Assembly: GCF_002812485.1 (NCBI RefSeq)
Contig: NZ_CP025003.1
Location: forward strand, 2,666,001-2,730,000
Direction: 5' to 3'
Length of the DNA stretch: 64,000 nucleotides
Origin: Dickeya fangzhongdai
Lineage (GTDB): Bacteria > Pseudomonadota > Gammaproteobacteria > Enterobacterales > Enterobacteriaceae
This document shows, piece by piece, positions 40,930 through 48,127 of this stretch. Within the stretch, counting starts at the first letter, position 1. Each line of letters starts with the position of its first letter. The notes beneath the pieces were generated by a model, which searched no databases, had not been told where the DNA came from, and saw nothing but the letters and a program-made list of their open reading frames with translations. The translations under genes were made by a program, and so were the position numbers.

Positions 40930-43251
40930 TTACTTCGCTTCACCCACCGCTATTCGCTGGCGTTGCAAGCCATTACGGCGCAGCATCATCACCGTGACGC
41001 ACAGCATCGCCGCCACACCTACCAGCGCGCATGACGAATACAGCGGATGCTGGGCAAAACGTCCGATCTGATACACCACCACCGCGGTACTATACCCGAC
41101 CTGAATGGTCCACCCGGCGCAGAATAGCGTCCAGGCGGTTCCCACTTCACGCCAAATAGCCGACACCGCCGCCACGCACGGGATGTACAGCAGCACCATC
41201 AGCAAGTAGCTGAATGCGCCCAACCGGCCGTCAAACAGCTGGCTAATCACGGTCAGCGAGGTGACGGAAAACTTGTTGTCTTTGGCGATGGTGTCGGTAT
41301 CGGTCAAATCCCCGACGTTGATCCCCATCGGGTTAAGCAGCGCGTCGCCCAGCTTGCCCAGGTTTTCCGGAATGGTCGCCAGCGCGCCGTGAATACCATC
41401 GATCAGGCTGAAGGTTTTTTCCTCCTTCGCGCCGCCGCTCTGCGAGGCCGCCATGGCGCCATACAGCGAATCCAGCGTACCGACGACCGCCTCTTTGGCG
41501 AAGATCCCGGTGAAGACACCCACCGCCGCCGGCCAGTTCTCTTCCCGGATCCCCATCGGTTTGAACACCGGCACGATGGCTTGTCCCACTGCCGACAGCA
41601 CCGACTTCTGGGTATTCTGGTTGCCGAACGAACCGTCCGTCCCCATCGAGTTAAGGAAACCCAACACCGTCACCACCACCACAATCAGCCGGCCGGCGCG
41701 CAACAGGAACCCTTTCAGGCGCTCCCAGGTACGGATCAACACGCTGCGCAGACTGGGCAGATGGTAAGGAGGAATCTCCATGACGAAGGCGGAAGCATCG
41801 CCTTTCAGCGCGGTGTTTTTCAGCAGAAAACCGGTGGCAATGGCGGCGGCAATCCCCACCAGATACAATCCGAATACCAGATTCTGCCCGCCTTCGACAA
41901 ACAGCGCCGAGGCAAACAACACGTATACCGGCAGCCGCGCGCCGCAAGACATAAACGGCGCCATCATCACCGTGACCACGCGATCGCTGTGACGTTCCAT
42001 AGTACGGGTCGCCATCACCGCGGGCACGTTACAGCCAAAACCGACGATCAACGGCACAAACGCCTTACCCGGCAAACCGATGCTGCGCATGAACCGGTCC
42101 ATCACGAACGCCGCCCGCGCCATGTAACCGGAGTCTTCCAGCCAGGACAGGAACAGATACAGACAACCGATCACCGGAATAAAGGTGGACACGGTCTGAA
42201 TACCGCCGCCCACGCCATCCGCCAGCAAGGTTTTCAGCCATTCAGGGGTGTGCAGCGCCAGCAGCAGTTCGCCGAACCCCTCCACCAGCAATGTGCCGAA
42301 CAGCTTATCGAAGAAGTCGATAAACGCGCTGCCGACATTGATGGTGAACACAAACATCAGGTACATCACCAGCAGGAAGATCGGAATACCGAAAAAACGA
42401 TGCAGCACAATGCGGTCGATCTTGTCGGTCAGGGTGGCGGAAACTTCGCCGCGCCGGGTGATCACCTCACGAGCCACCGCTCCCACAAACTGATAACGCG
42501 CGTCCGCCAGAAAGATATCCAGCTCATCTTCATATTCCGCCACCAGCCGGGTCACCTGCGCATCGGCAAACGCCAGCGCGTCAGCAGGCACCCGGTGACG
42601 CACGGTAACATCGCCTTCCAGCAACTGAATCGCCAGCCAATGCGGATTGCGAATGGCACTCTGCCCCTGCAACTGTTCCGCAATCGCCTGCGCAGCCTGG
42701 CTCAGCGGCGCGTCGTAAGGAATCGACACCGGTGGAATGACCGGTTGCGCCAGCGCCGCCTGACACACCTCGCGCAGCATCTCGATGCCTTTCTTCTGGC
42801 TGGCGGTAATCGGGATGACCGGACATCCCAATCGCTGCTGCAAACCGGCGATATCAATGTCCAGTTTGCGGGCGATGGCGATATCCATCATGTTGACGGC
42901 CACCACCATCGGCACCTGCATATCCAGCAACTGCGCGGTGAGATACAGGTTACGCTCCAGATTGGAAGCATCGACGATATTCAGCACCAGGTTGGCTTCA
43001 CCGGACAGGATGTAATCGCGTGCCACCCGCTCATCTTCCGAACTCTCGGAAGACGGGTTCAGCGAGTAAACCCCAGGCAGATCCACCAGCGTCACCTGCT
43101 GTTGCTGATAACGGTAGCTCCCGACCTTCTTTTCCACCGTCACGCCCGGCCAGTTGCCGACAGTTTGCTTACCGCCGGTCAGGACGTTGAATAACGTCGT
43201 TTTGCCACAGTTCGGGTTACCCACCACGCAAATTACGGATTGCGTACTCAT
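40930..43251 (-). CDS. feoB: Ferrous iron transporter FeoB
   Basis: 773-residue Fe(II) importer of the inner membrane. The N-terminal GTPase domain shows G1 (GNPNCGKTT, about 10-18), G3 (DLPG) and G4 (NMMD). A helical dissociation-inhibitor region follows, then the transmembrane part with two Gate motifs (about 285-735) and Cys residues in GFGCNVPAV and MSCGARLPVY. It is the main protein of the feo operon. Confidence 0.97.
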   Translation of the reverse strand: MSTQSVICVVGNPNCGKTTLFNVLTGGKQTVGNWPGVTVEKKVGSYRYQQQQVTLVDLPGVYSLNPSSESSEDERVARDYILSGEANLVLNIVDASNLERNLYLTAQLLDMQVPMVVAVNMMDIAIARKLDIDIAGLQQRLGCPVIPITASQKKGIEMLREVCQAALAQPVIPPVSIPYDAPLSQAAQAIAEQLQGQSAIRNPHWLAIQLLEGDVTVRHRVPADALAFADAQVTRLVAEYEDELDIFLADARYQFVGAVAREVITRRGEVSATLTDKIDRIVLHRFFGIPIFLLVMYLMFVFTINVGSAFIDFFDKLFGTLLVEGFGELLLALHTPEWLKTLLADGVGGGIQTVSTFIPVIGCLYLFLSWLEDSGYMARAAFVMDRFMRSIGLPGKAFVPLIVGFGCNVPAVMATRTMERHSDRVVTVMMAPFMSCGARLPVYVLFASALFVEGGQNLVFGLYLVGIAAAIATGFLLKNTALKGDASAFVMEIPPYHLPSLRSVLIRTWERLKGFLLRAGRLIVVVVTVLGFLNSMGTDGSFGNQNTQKSVLSAVGQAIVPVFKPMGIREENWPAAVGVFTGIFAKEAVVGTLDSLYGAMAASQSGGAKEEKTFSLIDGIHGALATIPENLGKLGDALLNPMGINVGDLTDTDTIAKDNKFSVTSLTVISQLFDGRLGAFSYLLMVLLYIPCVAAVSAIWREVGTAWTLFCAGWTIQVGYSTAVVVYQIGRFAQHPLYSSCALVGVAAMLCVTVMMLRRNGLQRQRIAVGEAK

Positions 43252-43273
43252 AAAAAATCCTTACCTGCCCGGA

Positions 43274-43501
43274 TTAACATTTTTCCAGAATCAAAATCTG
43301 CGCTTCGCCTTTGCGCACGCTGATCGCCGCGCCGCGCAGACGCAGCTCAATCGGGTCGCCCAACGGCGCCACACGCGACACCGAAAACTCCACCCCCGGC
43401 GTAACGCCCAGCGCCAGCAGACGCTTGCGGTAATCCGCCGAGCCCTTCTGAAACCCCAGCACACGCCACTGTGTGCCCACCGCCAATGCTTCCAGTGTCA
43501 T
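43274..43501 (-). CDS. feoA: FeoA, SH3-like ferrous-iron transport protein
   Basis: 75-residue SH3-like protein (RLLALGVTPGVEFSVSRVAP is the core). It is thought to help FeoB function by contact in the cytoplasm. It lies 22 bases upstream of feoB and downstream of a second FeoA-domain gene. Confidence 0.92.
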   Translation of the reverse strand: MTLEALAVGTQWRVLGFQKGSADYRKRLLALGVTPGVEFSVSRVAPLGDPIELRLRGAAISVRKGEAQILILEKC

Positions 43502-43541
43502 CGCTGTGTTGACCTCATACCCATTGTTGCGTCAGAAGAAC

Positions 43542-43616
43542 GACCGTTGTCGTAAACCTGTTGTTGTAAAAACGGTTGTTATAAACACCGTTATTCTAAA
43601 ACCTGCGGTTATAGAC
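43542..43616. repeat. Five imperfect 15-bp tandem units between the two feoA genes
   Basis: Units at 43542, 43557, 43572, 43587 and 43602 share the pattern CNGTTNTNNTAAA, with the fifth most diverged. The spacing is exactly 15 bp. Confidence 0.7.
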
Positions 43617-43631
43617 CGATTGTCAGGCTGA

Positions 43632-43871
43632 TTATTGCTGTGGCGACACCCACACCTGCTTGCCCATTTCCCAGTTGATCGCCACCCGGCTATCGCCGGA
43701 GGCCAACATCAGAGGCTGATTGGCATCGCGCTGAATCACGCGCACCTGCCCGCCGACGCGGATGCCAAGCTCGGTCAGCCGTTGCTGGTATTCGCCCGTT
43801 GAACGGATACGCGCCACCACGGCATTCACGTTAAGAGGGAGATCAAGCAGCGTTTGAAGACTCAGGGCCAT
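43632..43871 (-). CDS. Second FeoA-domain protein, first gene of the feo cluster
   Basis: 79-residue protein with the FeoA SH3-like core (YQQRLTELGIRVGGQVRVIQ, about residues 26-45, and DSRVAINWEMGKQVWV). It differs clearly from the FeoA at 43274-43501, so it is an old paralog rather than a recent copy. The start at 43871 has an AAGGA site; the frame opens earlier, at 43910. Fur and FNR-like sites lie upstream. Its separate role is unknown. Confidence 0.85.
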   Translation of the reverse strand: MALSLQTLLDLPLNVNAVVARIRSTGEYQQRLTELGIRVGGQVRVIQRDANQPLMLASGDSRVAINWEMGKQVWVSPQQ

Positions 43872-43939
43872 ACAACATTCCTTCACTGACAGTACGCGGC
43901 ATTCCGCCAACTCACAGACGGCAATGCATCAAAGCAAGT

Positions 43940-43958
43940 AATAACGATTATCAATCAT
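43940..43958 (-). promoter_or_regulatory. Fur box of the feo operon
   Basis: AATAACGATTATCAATCAT (plus strand) matches the 19-bp Fur consensus at 13 positions, including an unbroken TGATAATC on the minus strand. It lies about 70 bases before the first feo start codon. Confidence 0.75.
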
Positions 43959-43976
43959 ATTCCTGTCTGCGGGTCG

Positions 43977-43998
43977 TCCCTTGACGTGCGTCAAGGGA
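43977..43998. promoter_or_regulatory. FNR-like palindrome upstream of feo
   Basis: TTGACGTGCGTCAA (43981-43994) fits TTGAT-N4-ATCAA with one change per half and sits in a perfect 22-bp palindrome (9-bp arms, 4-bp centre). feo is FNR-activated in E. coli. The longer symmetry is unusual for an FNR site alone. Confidence 0.6.
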
Positions 43999-44058
43999 GG
44001 TGAAGATTGGGGGAATGGCGGGAAGGTACGGAGTTTATACGCTAAGCAGTTACGAGGA

Positions 44059-44062
44059 GAAC
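44059..44062. repeat. Target-site duplication GAAC, left of IS3 element
   Basis: GAAC here is repeated at 46578-46581, directly outside the two ends of the IS3-family element. Four-base duplications are typical of the IS407 group. Confidence 0.8.
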
Positions 44063-44078
44063 TGTAAGCGCACCCGTT

Positions 44079-44937
44079 TTAGTTCCACACACTTTTTGAG
44101 ATTTCCGGGTCTTCAGCCATCAGCCGATATTCCTCCGGCGTCAGGTTATTCAGCGATTCATGGGGACGCTCGCTGTTATATTCATGCAGCCAGCGCTCCG
44201 TAATTTCCCGCGCTTCATTCAGTGTCCTGAATAGGTAAAAATCCAGTATTTCTGTCCGGTACGTCCGGTTAAAACGTTCGATAAAGGCATTCTGTGTCGG
44301 CTTGCCCGGTTTAATAAATTCCAGTGCTACACCATGCTCTTCCGCCCATTGTGCCAACGTCAGCGAAACCAGCTCCGGGCCGTTATCCATCCGCATCTTT
44401 AGCGGATACCCTCGGTTTGCCACTATCCTGTCCAACACCCGAACAACGCGTTGTGCCGGTATATTCAGGTCAATTTCTATCGCCAGCACTTCACGATTAA
44501 AATCATCCACCACGTTAAACGTACGAAAACGTCTGCCGCATACCAGCGCATCATGCATAAAATCCACTGACCAGCTCTGATTCAGGTGTTCCGGCGTCGC
44601 CAATGGTGCTGGATCACGCACGGGCAAACGTTGCTTTCCTTTACGACGAAAATTCAGTTTCAGTAAGCAATAAATACGATGAACGCGTTTGTGATTCCAT
44701 GCATGCCCCTGCCTGCGTAGCTTCTGGAACAACTTCTTGAAGCCGTATCGCGGATAGCGTTCCGCCATGTCGGTCAGTGCCTGAATGACCGGCTCATCAC
44801 GCCGGGTGTCAGGCTGATAAAAATAGACCGTCCTGCTCAACGATAACGTCCTGCATGCCTGGCGGATGCTCATCGTAAACTGCGCGGTCAGATAACTGAC
44901 GAGCTCACGCTTTATCGCTGGTTTTAAAGCTTTTTTT
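44079..44937 (-). CDS. IS3-family transposase OrfB (DDE integrase core)
   Basis: The catalytic half of an IS3-type transposase. The DDE core shows SVDFMHDAL (first Asp), MRMDNGPEL (second Asp) and NAFIERFNRTYR (Glu). From its first internal ATG (44873) it is 264 residues. The frame continues upstream to a run of seven A on the minus strand (44937-44931), where a -1 slip from OrfA would make the OrfAB fusion. It is intact, but OrfA is split, so the fusion transposase cannot form from this copy. Confidence 0.9.
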
Positions 44938-45072
44938 CAATAACATCTTTGAGTGCCCGGCACTCCAGACTGAGATCGGCAAACATCTGTTTCAGTCGCC
45001 GGTTTTCGTCCTCCAGATCTTTCATCTTTTTGATATCAGAGGCTTCCATTCCGCCAAACTTCGCTTTCCAGT
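44924..45072 (-). pseudogene. IS3-family OrfA, 3' part (split by insertion)
   Basis: Codes the C-terminal half of OrfA (from WKAKFGGMEASDIKKM to the end VIEKKL, stop at 44926-44924). Joined to 46380-46497 it restores an 88-codon frame exactly (149 + 118 = 267 bases with stop), which proves that the inserted element left no duplication at its target. Confidence 0.9.
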
Positions 45073-45079
45073 TAATGGG

Positions 45080-45092
45080 ATGGACTACCTCC
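45080..45092 (+). repeat. Left subterminal inverted repeat of the IS1111 element
   Basis: ATGGACTACCTCC, matched exactly in inverted form at 46364-46376; the element end is 7 bases further out. Confidence 0.9.
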
Positions 45093-45139
45093 TCCCCCTG
45101 CGGTTAACTGTACGAAATATGCTCAACAGGAGAGTCACC

Positions 45140-46162
45140 ATGAATATCGTATTTCTGGGTATTGATCTGGCTAAAAATGTTTTCCAGCTTTGCGGATTAA
45201 ACCAGGCTGGCAAACCGGTTTATACAAAACGTACCGGCCGAAAAGAATTACTCCAGACGGTGGCAAATATTCCTGCCTGTCTGATTGGTATCGAAGCGTC
45301 AACAGGGGCATTTTACTGGCAACGCGAGTTTGAAAAACTGGGACATAAAGTAAAAGTCATCAGCCCACAGTATGTAAAACCTTTTGTTCGCGGGCAAAAA
45401 AATGACGGTAATGATGCACAGGCGATAGCTGTGGCCCTTATGCAACCCACGATGCAGTTTGTTCCGCCTAAAAGTCCCGAACAGCAGGATATTCAGGCTC
45501 TGCACCGTGCAAGACAACGTATTGTCAATCATCGTACTGCAACCGTCTGTCAAATCAGAGGACTGCTGCTTGACCGGGGAATAACAATCGGTGCAGCGGT
45601 CTCAAGAGTTCGTCATGCAGTTCCGCTGATCCTTGAAGATGCAGAAAATGGTCTCAGTACCAGAATGCGCAGGACGATTGCAGAACTCTATGATCTCTTT
45701 AACGATCTTGGTCGTCGCATAAACTTTTTTGATAAAGAAATAGAGGCTGTGTTCAGGCAATCTGAAGCCTGCCAGCGCATTGCCAAAGTTAAAGGTATTG
45801 GTCCTAAAACGGCAACGGCTGTTGTTGCCGCTATTGGCAAAGGAACTGAATTTAAAAATGGTCGTCACTTCGCCGCGTGGCTTGGTCTGGTTCCCCGGCA
45901 ACACTCAAGTGGTGACAGGCAAGTTCTCATGAATATGACGAAAAAAGGCGACAAGCATCTGCGGACTCTTTTTATTCATGGTGCCCGCGCTGTCGTCAGG
46001 GTTGCCACGAATAAGAATGATAGCTGTCTGCATCAGTGGGTTAATCAGTTGAGGGAACGGCGAGGGTTTAATAAAACGACCGTGGCGGTAGCTAACAAGA
46101 ACGCGAGAATAATCTGGTCGATGCTGAGAAATGATACAGAATATCAGGCAGCCGGAAGTTAA
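45140..46162 (+). CDS. IS110-family (IS1111 group) transposase
   Basis: 340-residue DEDD transposase. The N-terminal RuvC-like domain shows GIDLAKN (Asp, about residue 8), LIGIEAST (Glu) and KNDGNDAQAIA (Asp pair, about 95-98). The C-terminal Tnp20 domain has the helix-hairpin-helix-like KVKGIGPKTATAVVAAIG (about 215) and the conserved serine region in PRQHSSGDRQVLMNM. The frame opens earlier (45080), but MNIVFLGIDLA at 45140 follows an AGGAGAG site. The frame is intact, so the element may be active. Confidence 0.95.
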   Translation: MNIVFLGIDLAKNVFQLCGLNQAGKPVYTKRTGRKELLQTVANIPACLIGIEASTGAFYWQREFEKLGHKVKVISPQYVKPFVRGQKNDGNDAQAIAVALMQPTMQFVPPKSPEQQDIQALHRARQRIVNHRTATVCQIRGLLLDRGITIGAAVSRVRHAVPLILEDAENGLSTRMRRTIAELYDLFNDLGRRINFFDKEIEAVFRQSEACQRIAKVKGIGPKTATAVVAAIGKGTEFKNGRHFAAWLGLVPRQHSSGDRQVLMNMTKKGDKHLRTLFIHGARAVVRVATNKNDSCLHQWVNQLRERRGFNKTTVAVANKNARIIWSMLRNDTEYQAAGS

Positions 46163-46363
46163 TTCCCAGCCAGAAAAGTTGCAGTGTACTGAGAAATGGT
46201 GACAGGTTGCACCTGCACAATCGGAACCTGATTTTTATACTGGCCTCAGAGGCCGTCCAGTTGTTGAGGCGATCGTGTGCGGATTACCCATTTGGGCACA
46301 GGTTTTCCTGATGCCGGATAGATGTAAGCAACAACCCAAAACCAGAATCAGTGCTTGCAAAAC
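46163..46363 (+). ncRNA. Candidate guide RNA (seekRNA/bridge RNA) of the IS1111 element
   Basis: Noncoding 201 bases between transposase and right repeat, where IS1111-group elements encode their guide RNA. TCCAGTTGT (46256-46264) equals the restored target sequence across the insertion point (TCCAGT from 45067-45072, TGT from 46380-46382). ATAGAT (46318-46323) equals the circular junction of the element's own ends. Short stems such as TGGCCTCAGAGGCC (46241-46254) are present. Start, end and promoter are not defined. Confidence 0.65.
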
Positions 46364-46376
46364 GGAGGTAGTCCAT
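46364..46376 (+). repeat. Right subterminal inverted repeat of the IS1111 element
   Basis: GGAGGTAGTCCAT, exact partner of 45080-45092; three bases (AGA) separate it from the restored target. Confidence 0.9.
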
Positions 46377-46379
46377 AGA

Positions 46380-46497
46380 TGTAGTACGAAGCCTCGGATA
46401 TTCCCGCTTCGCGGCAGACGTCTTTGACGGTACGTCCGGCTTCAACGGACTTCAAAACGGCGATGATCTGGTGCTCGGTAAATCGGGCTTTGCGCAT
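46380..46497 (-). pseudogene. IS3-family OrfA, 5' part (split by insertion)
   Basis: Starts MRKARFTEHQIIAVLKS at 46497 with a GAGGAG site and codes the helix-turn-helix part of OrfA up to SEASYY, where the IS1111 element breaks the reading frame. Confidence 0.9.
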
Positions 46498-46577
46498 AGC
46501 GATCTCCTCAACGGGACATAATCAGTATGTCGGAAGATCTCTAAAAGTGAATGGTTCGGTTTAGCGGGATACTTACA

Positions 46578-46740
46578 GAACCATGCCATCGGTTCCCCTG
46601 ATGGAATGGAGAACACACCGACGACATAGCTCGCGCTCAAGGTCTGCTGGCTGGAGGAATTCGGCTTTAATACCGTTCTGCCGGTGGTTGTCACCGCTGA
46701 GCGCGAGCGGCTGGTGATTGGGGCGGAGCTGAGGTTCTAA
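46578..46740 (+). pseudogene. Remnant of an unrecognised plus-strand gene (3' end)
   Basis: Frame 46630-46740 reads LALKVCWLEEFGFNTVLPVV and on to the end LVIGAELRF-stop. The same frame has a stop at 46627-46629 and then joins the right edge of the IS3 element. It looks like the tail of a decayed gene whose front is lost. I do not recognise the family. Confidence 0.45.
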
Positions 46741-46751
46741 CAGGTAAGCAC

Positions 46752-46780
46752 AACGATCCCGACTCGGGGTCGGGATCGTT
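46752..46780. terminator. Strong hairpin after the remnant, possible terminator
   Basis: AACGATCCCGAC / GTCGGGATCGTT, perfect 12-bp stem with a 5-nt loop. T-tracts are poor on both strands, but position between convergent genes suggests termination. Confidence 0.6.
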
Positions 46781-46790
46781 AACATTGTTC

Positions 46791-47195
46791 TTAATGATCA
46801 CTCTGTTTGAAAATATTATGCCAGTTTATTTCTTCTTTACTTCTTGGCTCATAGTGTCTGTTTAAATCTATCGAATGCCATATCCCATTATCCTCAACAA
46901 ATAACTCTTTTACTTTCAAACAGAGCTTTGCTTTTTCATCCAGATACAACTCTCCTTTTATTTTGGCATAGTGGAACAACCTTGATGTCCCTCCACCATA
47001 CAAACTAACATTATTCTCAAGGTTATCTCCCAATCCATCATTTGTGATTTTCAAAAAAGGAGACTTCAAATAATCACTGCCATAATCTGTATCAATCAGA
47101 CTTAATTCACCATCTAAATGATAAACAAGGTATCCATCAACAAATATATCTCTATGATGAGAAAAATTAGCAACTACCTCTCTGACAGTCATCAT
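46791..47195 (-). CDS. Orphan CDI-type immunity protein
   Basis: 134-residue small acidic protein without signal peptide or membrane span. Its ATG (47195-47193) overlaps the stop codon of a toxin-tail fragment (47194-47192), the usual toxin-immunity coupling. It resembles the immunity protein at 47778-48116 in pattern (IFVDGYLVYHLDGELSLIDT beside IDFIEGYLTVYNDDGLSGYI, then a Gly-Gly segment and a VKELFVED-like end). The base composition is A/T-rich, unlike the chromosome around it. Its toxin is a fragment, so it is an orphan that could still protect against neighbours that carry the full toxin. Confidence 0.75.
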   Translation of the reverse strand: MMTVREVVANFSHHRDIFVDGYLVYHLDGELSLIDTDYGSDYLKSPFLKITNDGLGDNLENNVSLYGGGTSRLFHYAKIKGELYLDEKAKLCLKVKELFVEDNGIWHSIDLNRHYEPRSKEEINWHNIFKQSDH

Positions 47196-47308
47196 TTCAA
47201 TATAATCCCATTGTAATTCATAACTCGTTCTAACACATCAGCACGAACACCGGCTGGGCCATTATATGGATCCCGAGTCATATAATAATCGACCCCATGT
47301 GGTTCCCC
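47192..47308 (-). pseudogene. Orphan CdiA-type toxin C-terminal tail
   Basis: The last 38 codons of a toxin: it runs through GVDYYMTRDPYNGPAGVRAD and ends NYNGIILK-stop. The RDP and the GIIL end line up with RDPALG and QAII at the end of the C39-like HecA toxin. It is fused out of frame to a hecA fragment at 47298, through the shared bases GGGGAACCACA. Confidence 0.65.
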
Positions 47309-47490
47309 ACCGTGACATCAAACCCGTTACTGCCGGCAAACAGTCCTGACTGCTCCTGCACGCTGACAAAATTGCTGTGCATCTTCACGGCTGAAGCTGG
47401 CTCCGCCCCCGCCGCCGTAAATCGGTATCGTCACCCCGGCGTCTACCTGCGCCCCTGCGGGGTGGTGTCCCGCCCGCTGTTCAGAACCGC
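47298..47490 (-). pseudogene. Decayed duplicate of the hecA/cdiA FHA-2 region
   Basis: Matches the intact gene at about 50190-50460 (segments DVTVGNH, SGLFAGSNGFDVTVG, PIYGGGGGASFS). It carries small frameshifting deletions and an internal loss of about 100 bases flanked by CCCCGGC in the parent. It marks an old cdiA copy or recombination partner that was left behind with the orphan toxin-immunity unit. Confidence 0.75.
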
Positions 47491-47608
47491 TCAGAACACC
47501 CGCGAGCTGTGGCACTGTCTGGAAGGTCTCAGCATCGAACCCTTTGACCCGGACGCGACGGCCAACTGGATTAAGCATTACCCCGGCGGCCTGACGTTCG
47601 CCGAGTAA
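47491..47608 (+). pseudogene. Remnant of an unrecognised plus-strand gene (3' end)
   Basis: The frame ends TRELWHCLEGLSIEPFDPDA and then WIKHYPGGLTFAE-stop, directly followed by a strong terminator. The front of the gene is replaced by the antisense of the hecA fragment. I do not recognise the family; a phage or island gene is possible. Confidence 0.45.
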
Positions 47609-47616
47609 CCAACACC

Positions 47617-47642
47617 ACCCCCGGCCCGCGCCGGGGGTTTTT
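47617..47642 (+). terminator. Terminator after the plus-strand remnant
   Basis: CCCCCGGC / GCCGGGGG (47618-47625, 47630-47637) with CCGC loop and five T. Confidence 0.85.
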
Positions 47643-47777
47643 GTTTTATGGCATGGCCCTGACCGGGTGGTTTTGGGGACACGGCAAACTGGCGGTGGCC
47701 ACAAAACATTTCCTGTCCGGGTGATGGAGTACTTTCAGACAACTCCCGCCACTTAGGCTCAAGAATGGTGAGGGATG

Positions 47778-48116
47778 TTAAAATATAATCGTCTTTTCCA
47801 AATCACCCTCTAATAATTTAATTTCCTCTATCATATCTATGACAACACTATCATTCTCATATAAAAGAGATACTTTTTTTAACCATACACGCATATTGCA
47901 GTATAAAAACCTACCACCTACCAACACACCAAAAACATCATCTTCTTTCATTATTTTATCTATAAAATTGATTGACAAAATAATCCTTATTTTATCATCA
48001 CCATTATCTAAAGTAATGTAACCGGACAACCCATCATCATTATAAACTGTTAAATAGCCTTCAATAAAATCAATATATCCAGGTTTCGTTGAAAAAACAT
48101 CAATTAGCTTATCCAT
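47778..48116 (-). CDS. cdiI: CDI immunity protein, cognate to HecA/CdiA toxin
   Basis: 112-residue acidic cytoplasmic protein. It begins 11 bases after the hecA stop, the cdiI position in cdiBAI-type loci. It has no recognised family. It is A/T-rich relative to the hecA body, as toxin-immunity cassettes usually are. It should bind and block the C39-like protease toxin at the C-terminus of HecA. It resembles the orphan immunity protein at 46791-47195. Confidence 0.75.
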   Translation of the reverse strand: MDKLIDVFSTKPGYIDFIEGYLTVYNDDGLSGYITLDNGDDKIRIILSINFIDKIMKEDDVFGVLVGGRFLYCNMRVWLKKVSLLYENDSVVIDMIEEIKLLEGDLEKTIIF

Positions 48117-48127
48117 ATATTACCACT

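Larger units (their letters stand above)
45073..46379 (+). mobile_element. IS110-family element, IS1111 group
   Basis: Inserted in IS3 orfA. The subterminal inverted repeats ATGGACTACCTCC (45080-45092) and GGAGGTAGTCCAT (46364-46376) lie 7 and 3 bases from the ends, the pattern of the IS1111 group. There is no target duplication. It carries one transposase and about 200 noncoding bases after it. Confidence 0.9.
44063..46577 (-). mobile_element. IS3-family element (IS407 type), interrupted by an IS1111-type element
   Basis: The ends begin TGTAAG and share an imperfect terminal repeat of about 40 bases (left 44063 onwards, right 46577 backwards, both reaching GAGAT). A GAAC duplication flanks them. 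Without the 1307-bp insertion (45073-46379) the element is 1208 bp, the normal size. It codes OrfA and OrfB on the minus strand. OrfA and the 4-bp target duplication fit the IS407 group. Confidence 0.85.

Noticed and set aside
41389..43194. 601-codon open frame antisense to feoB
   Set aside because: His/Gln/Arg-rich product typical of antisense frames over G+C-rich genes; feoB on the other strand is certain.
44000..44203. 67-codon plus-strand frame running into the IS3 element
   Set aside because: The front part (44000-44062) is too short to judge and the rest is IS sequence read backwards.
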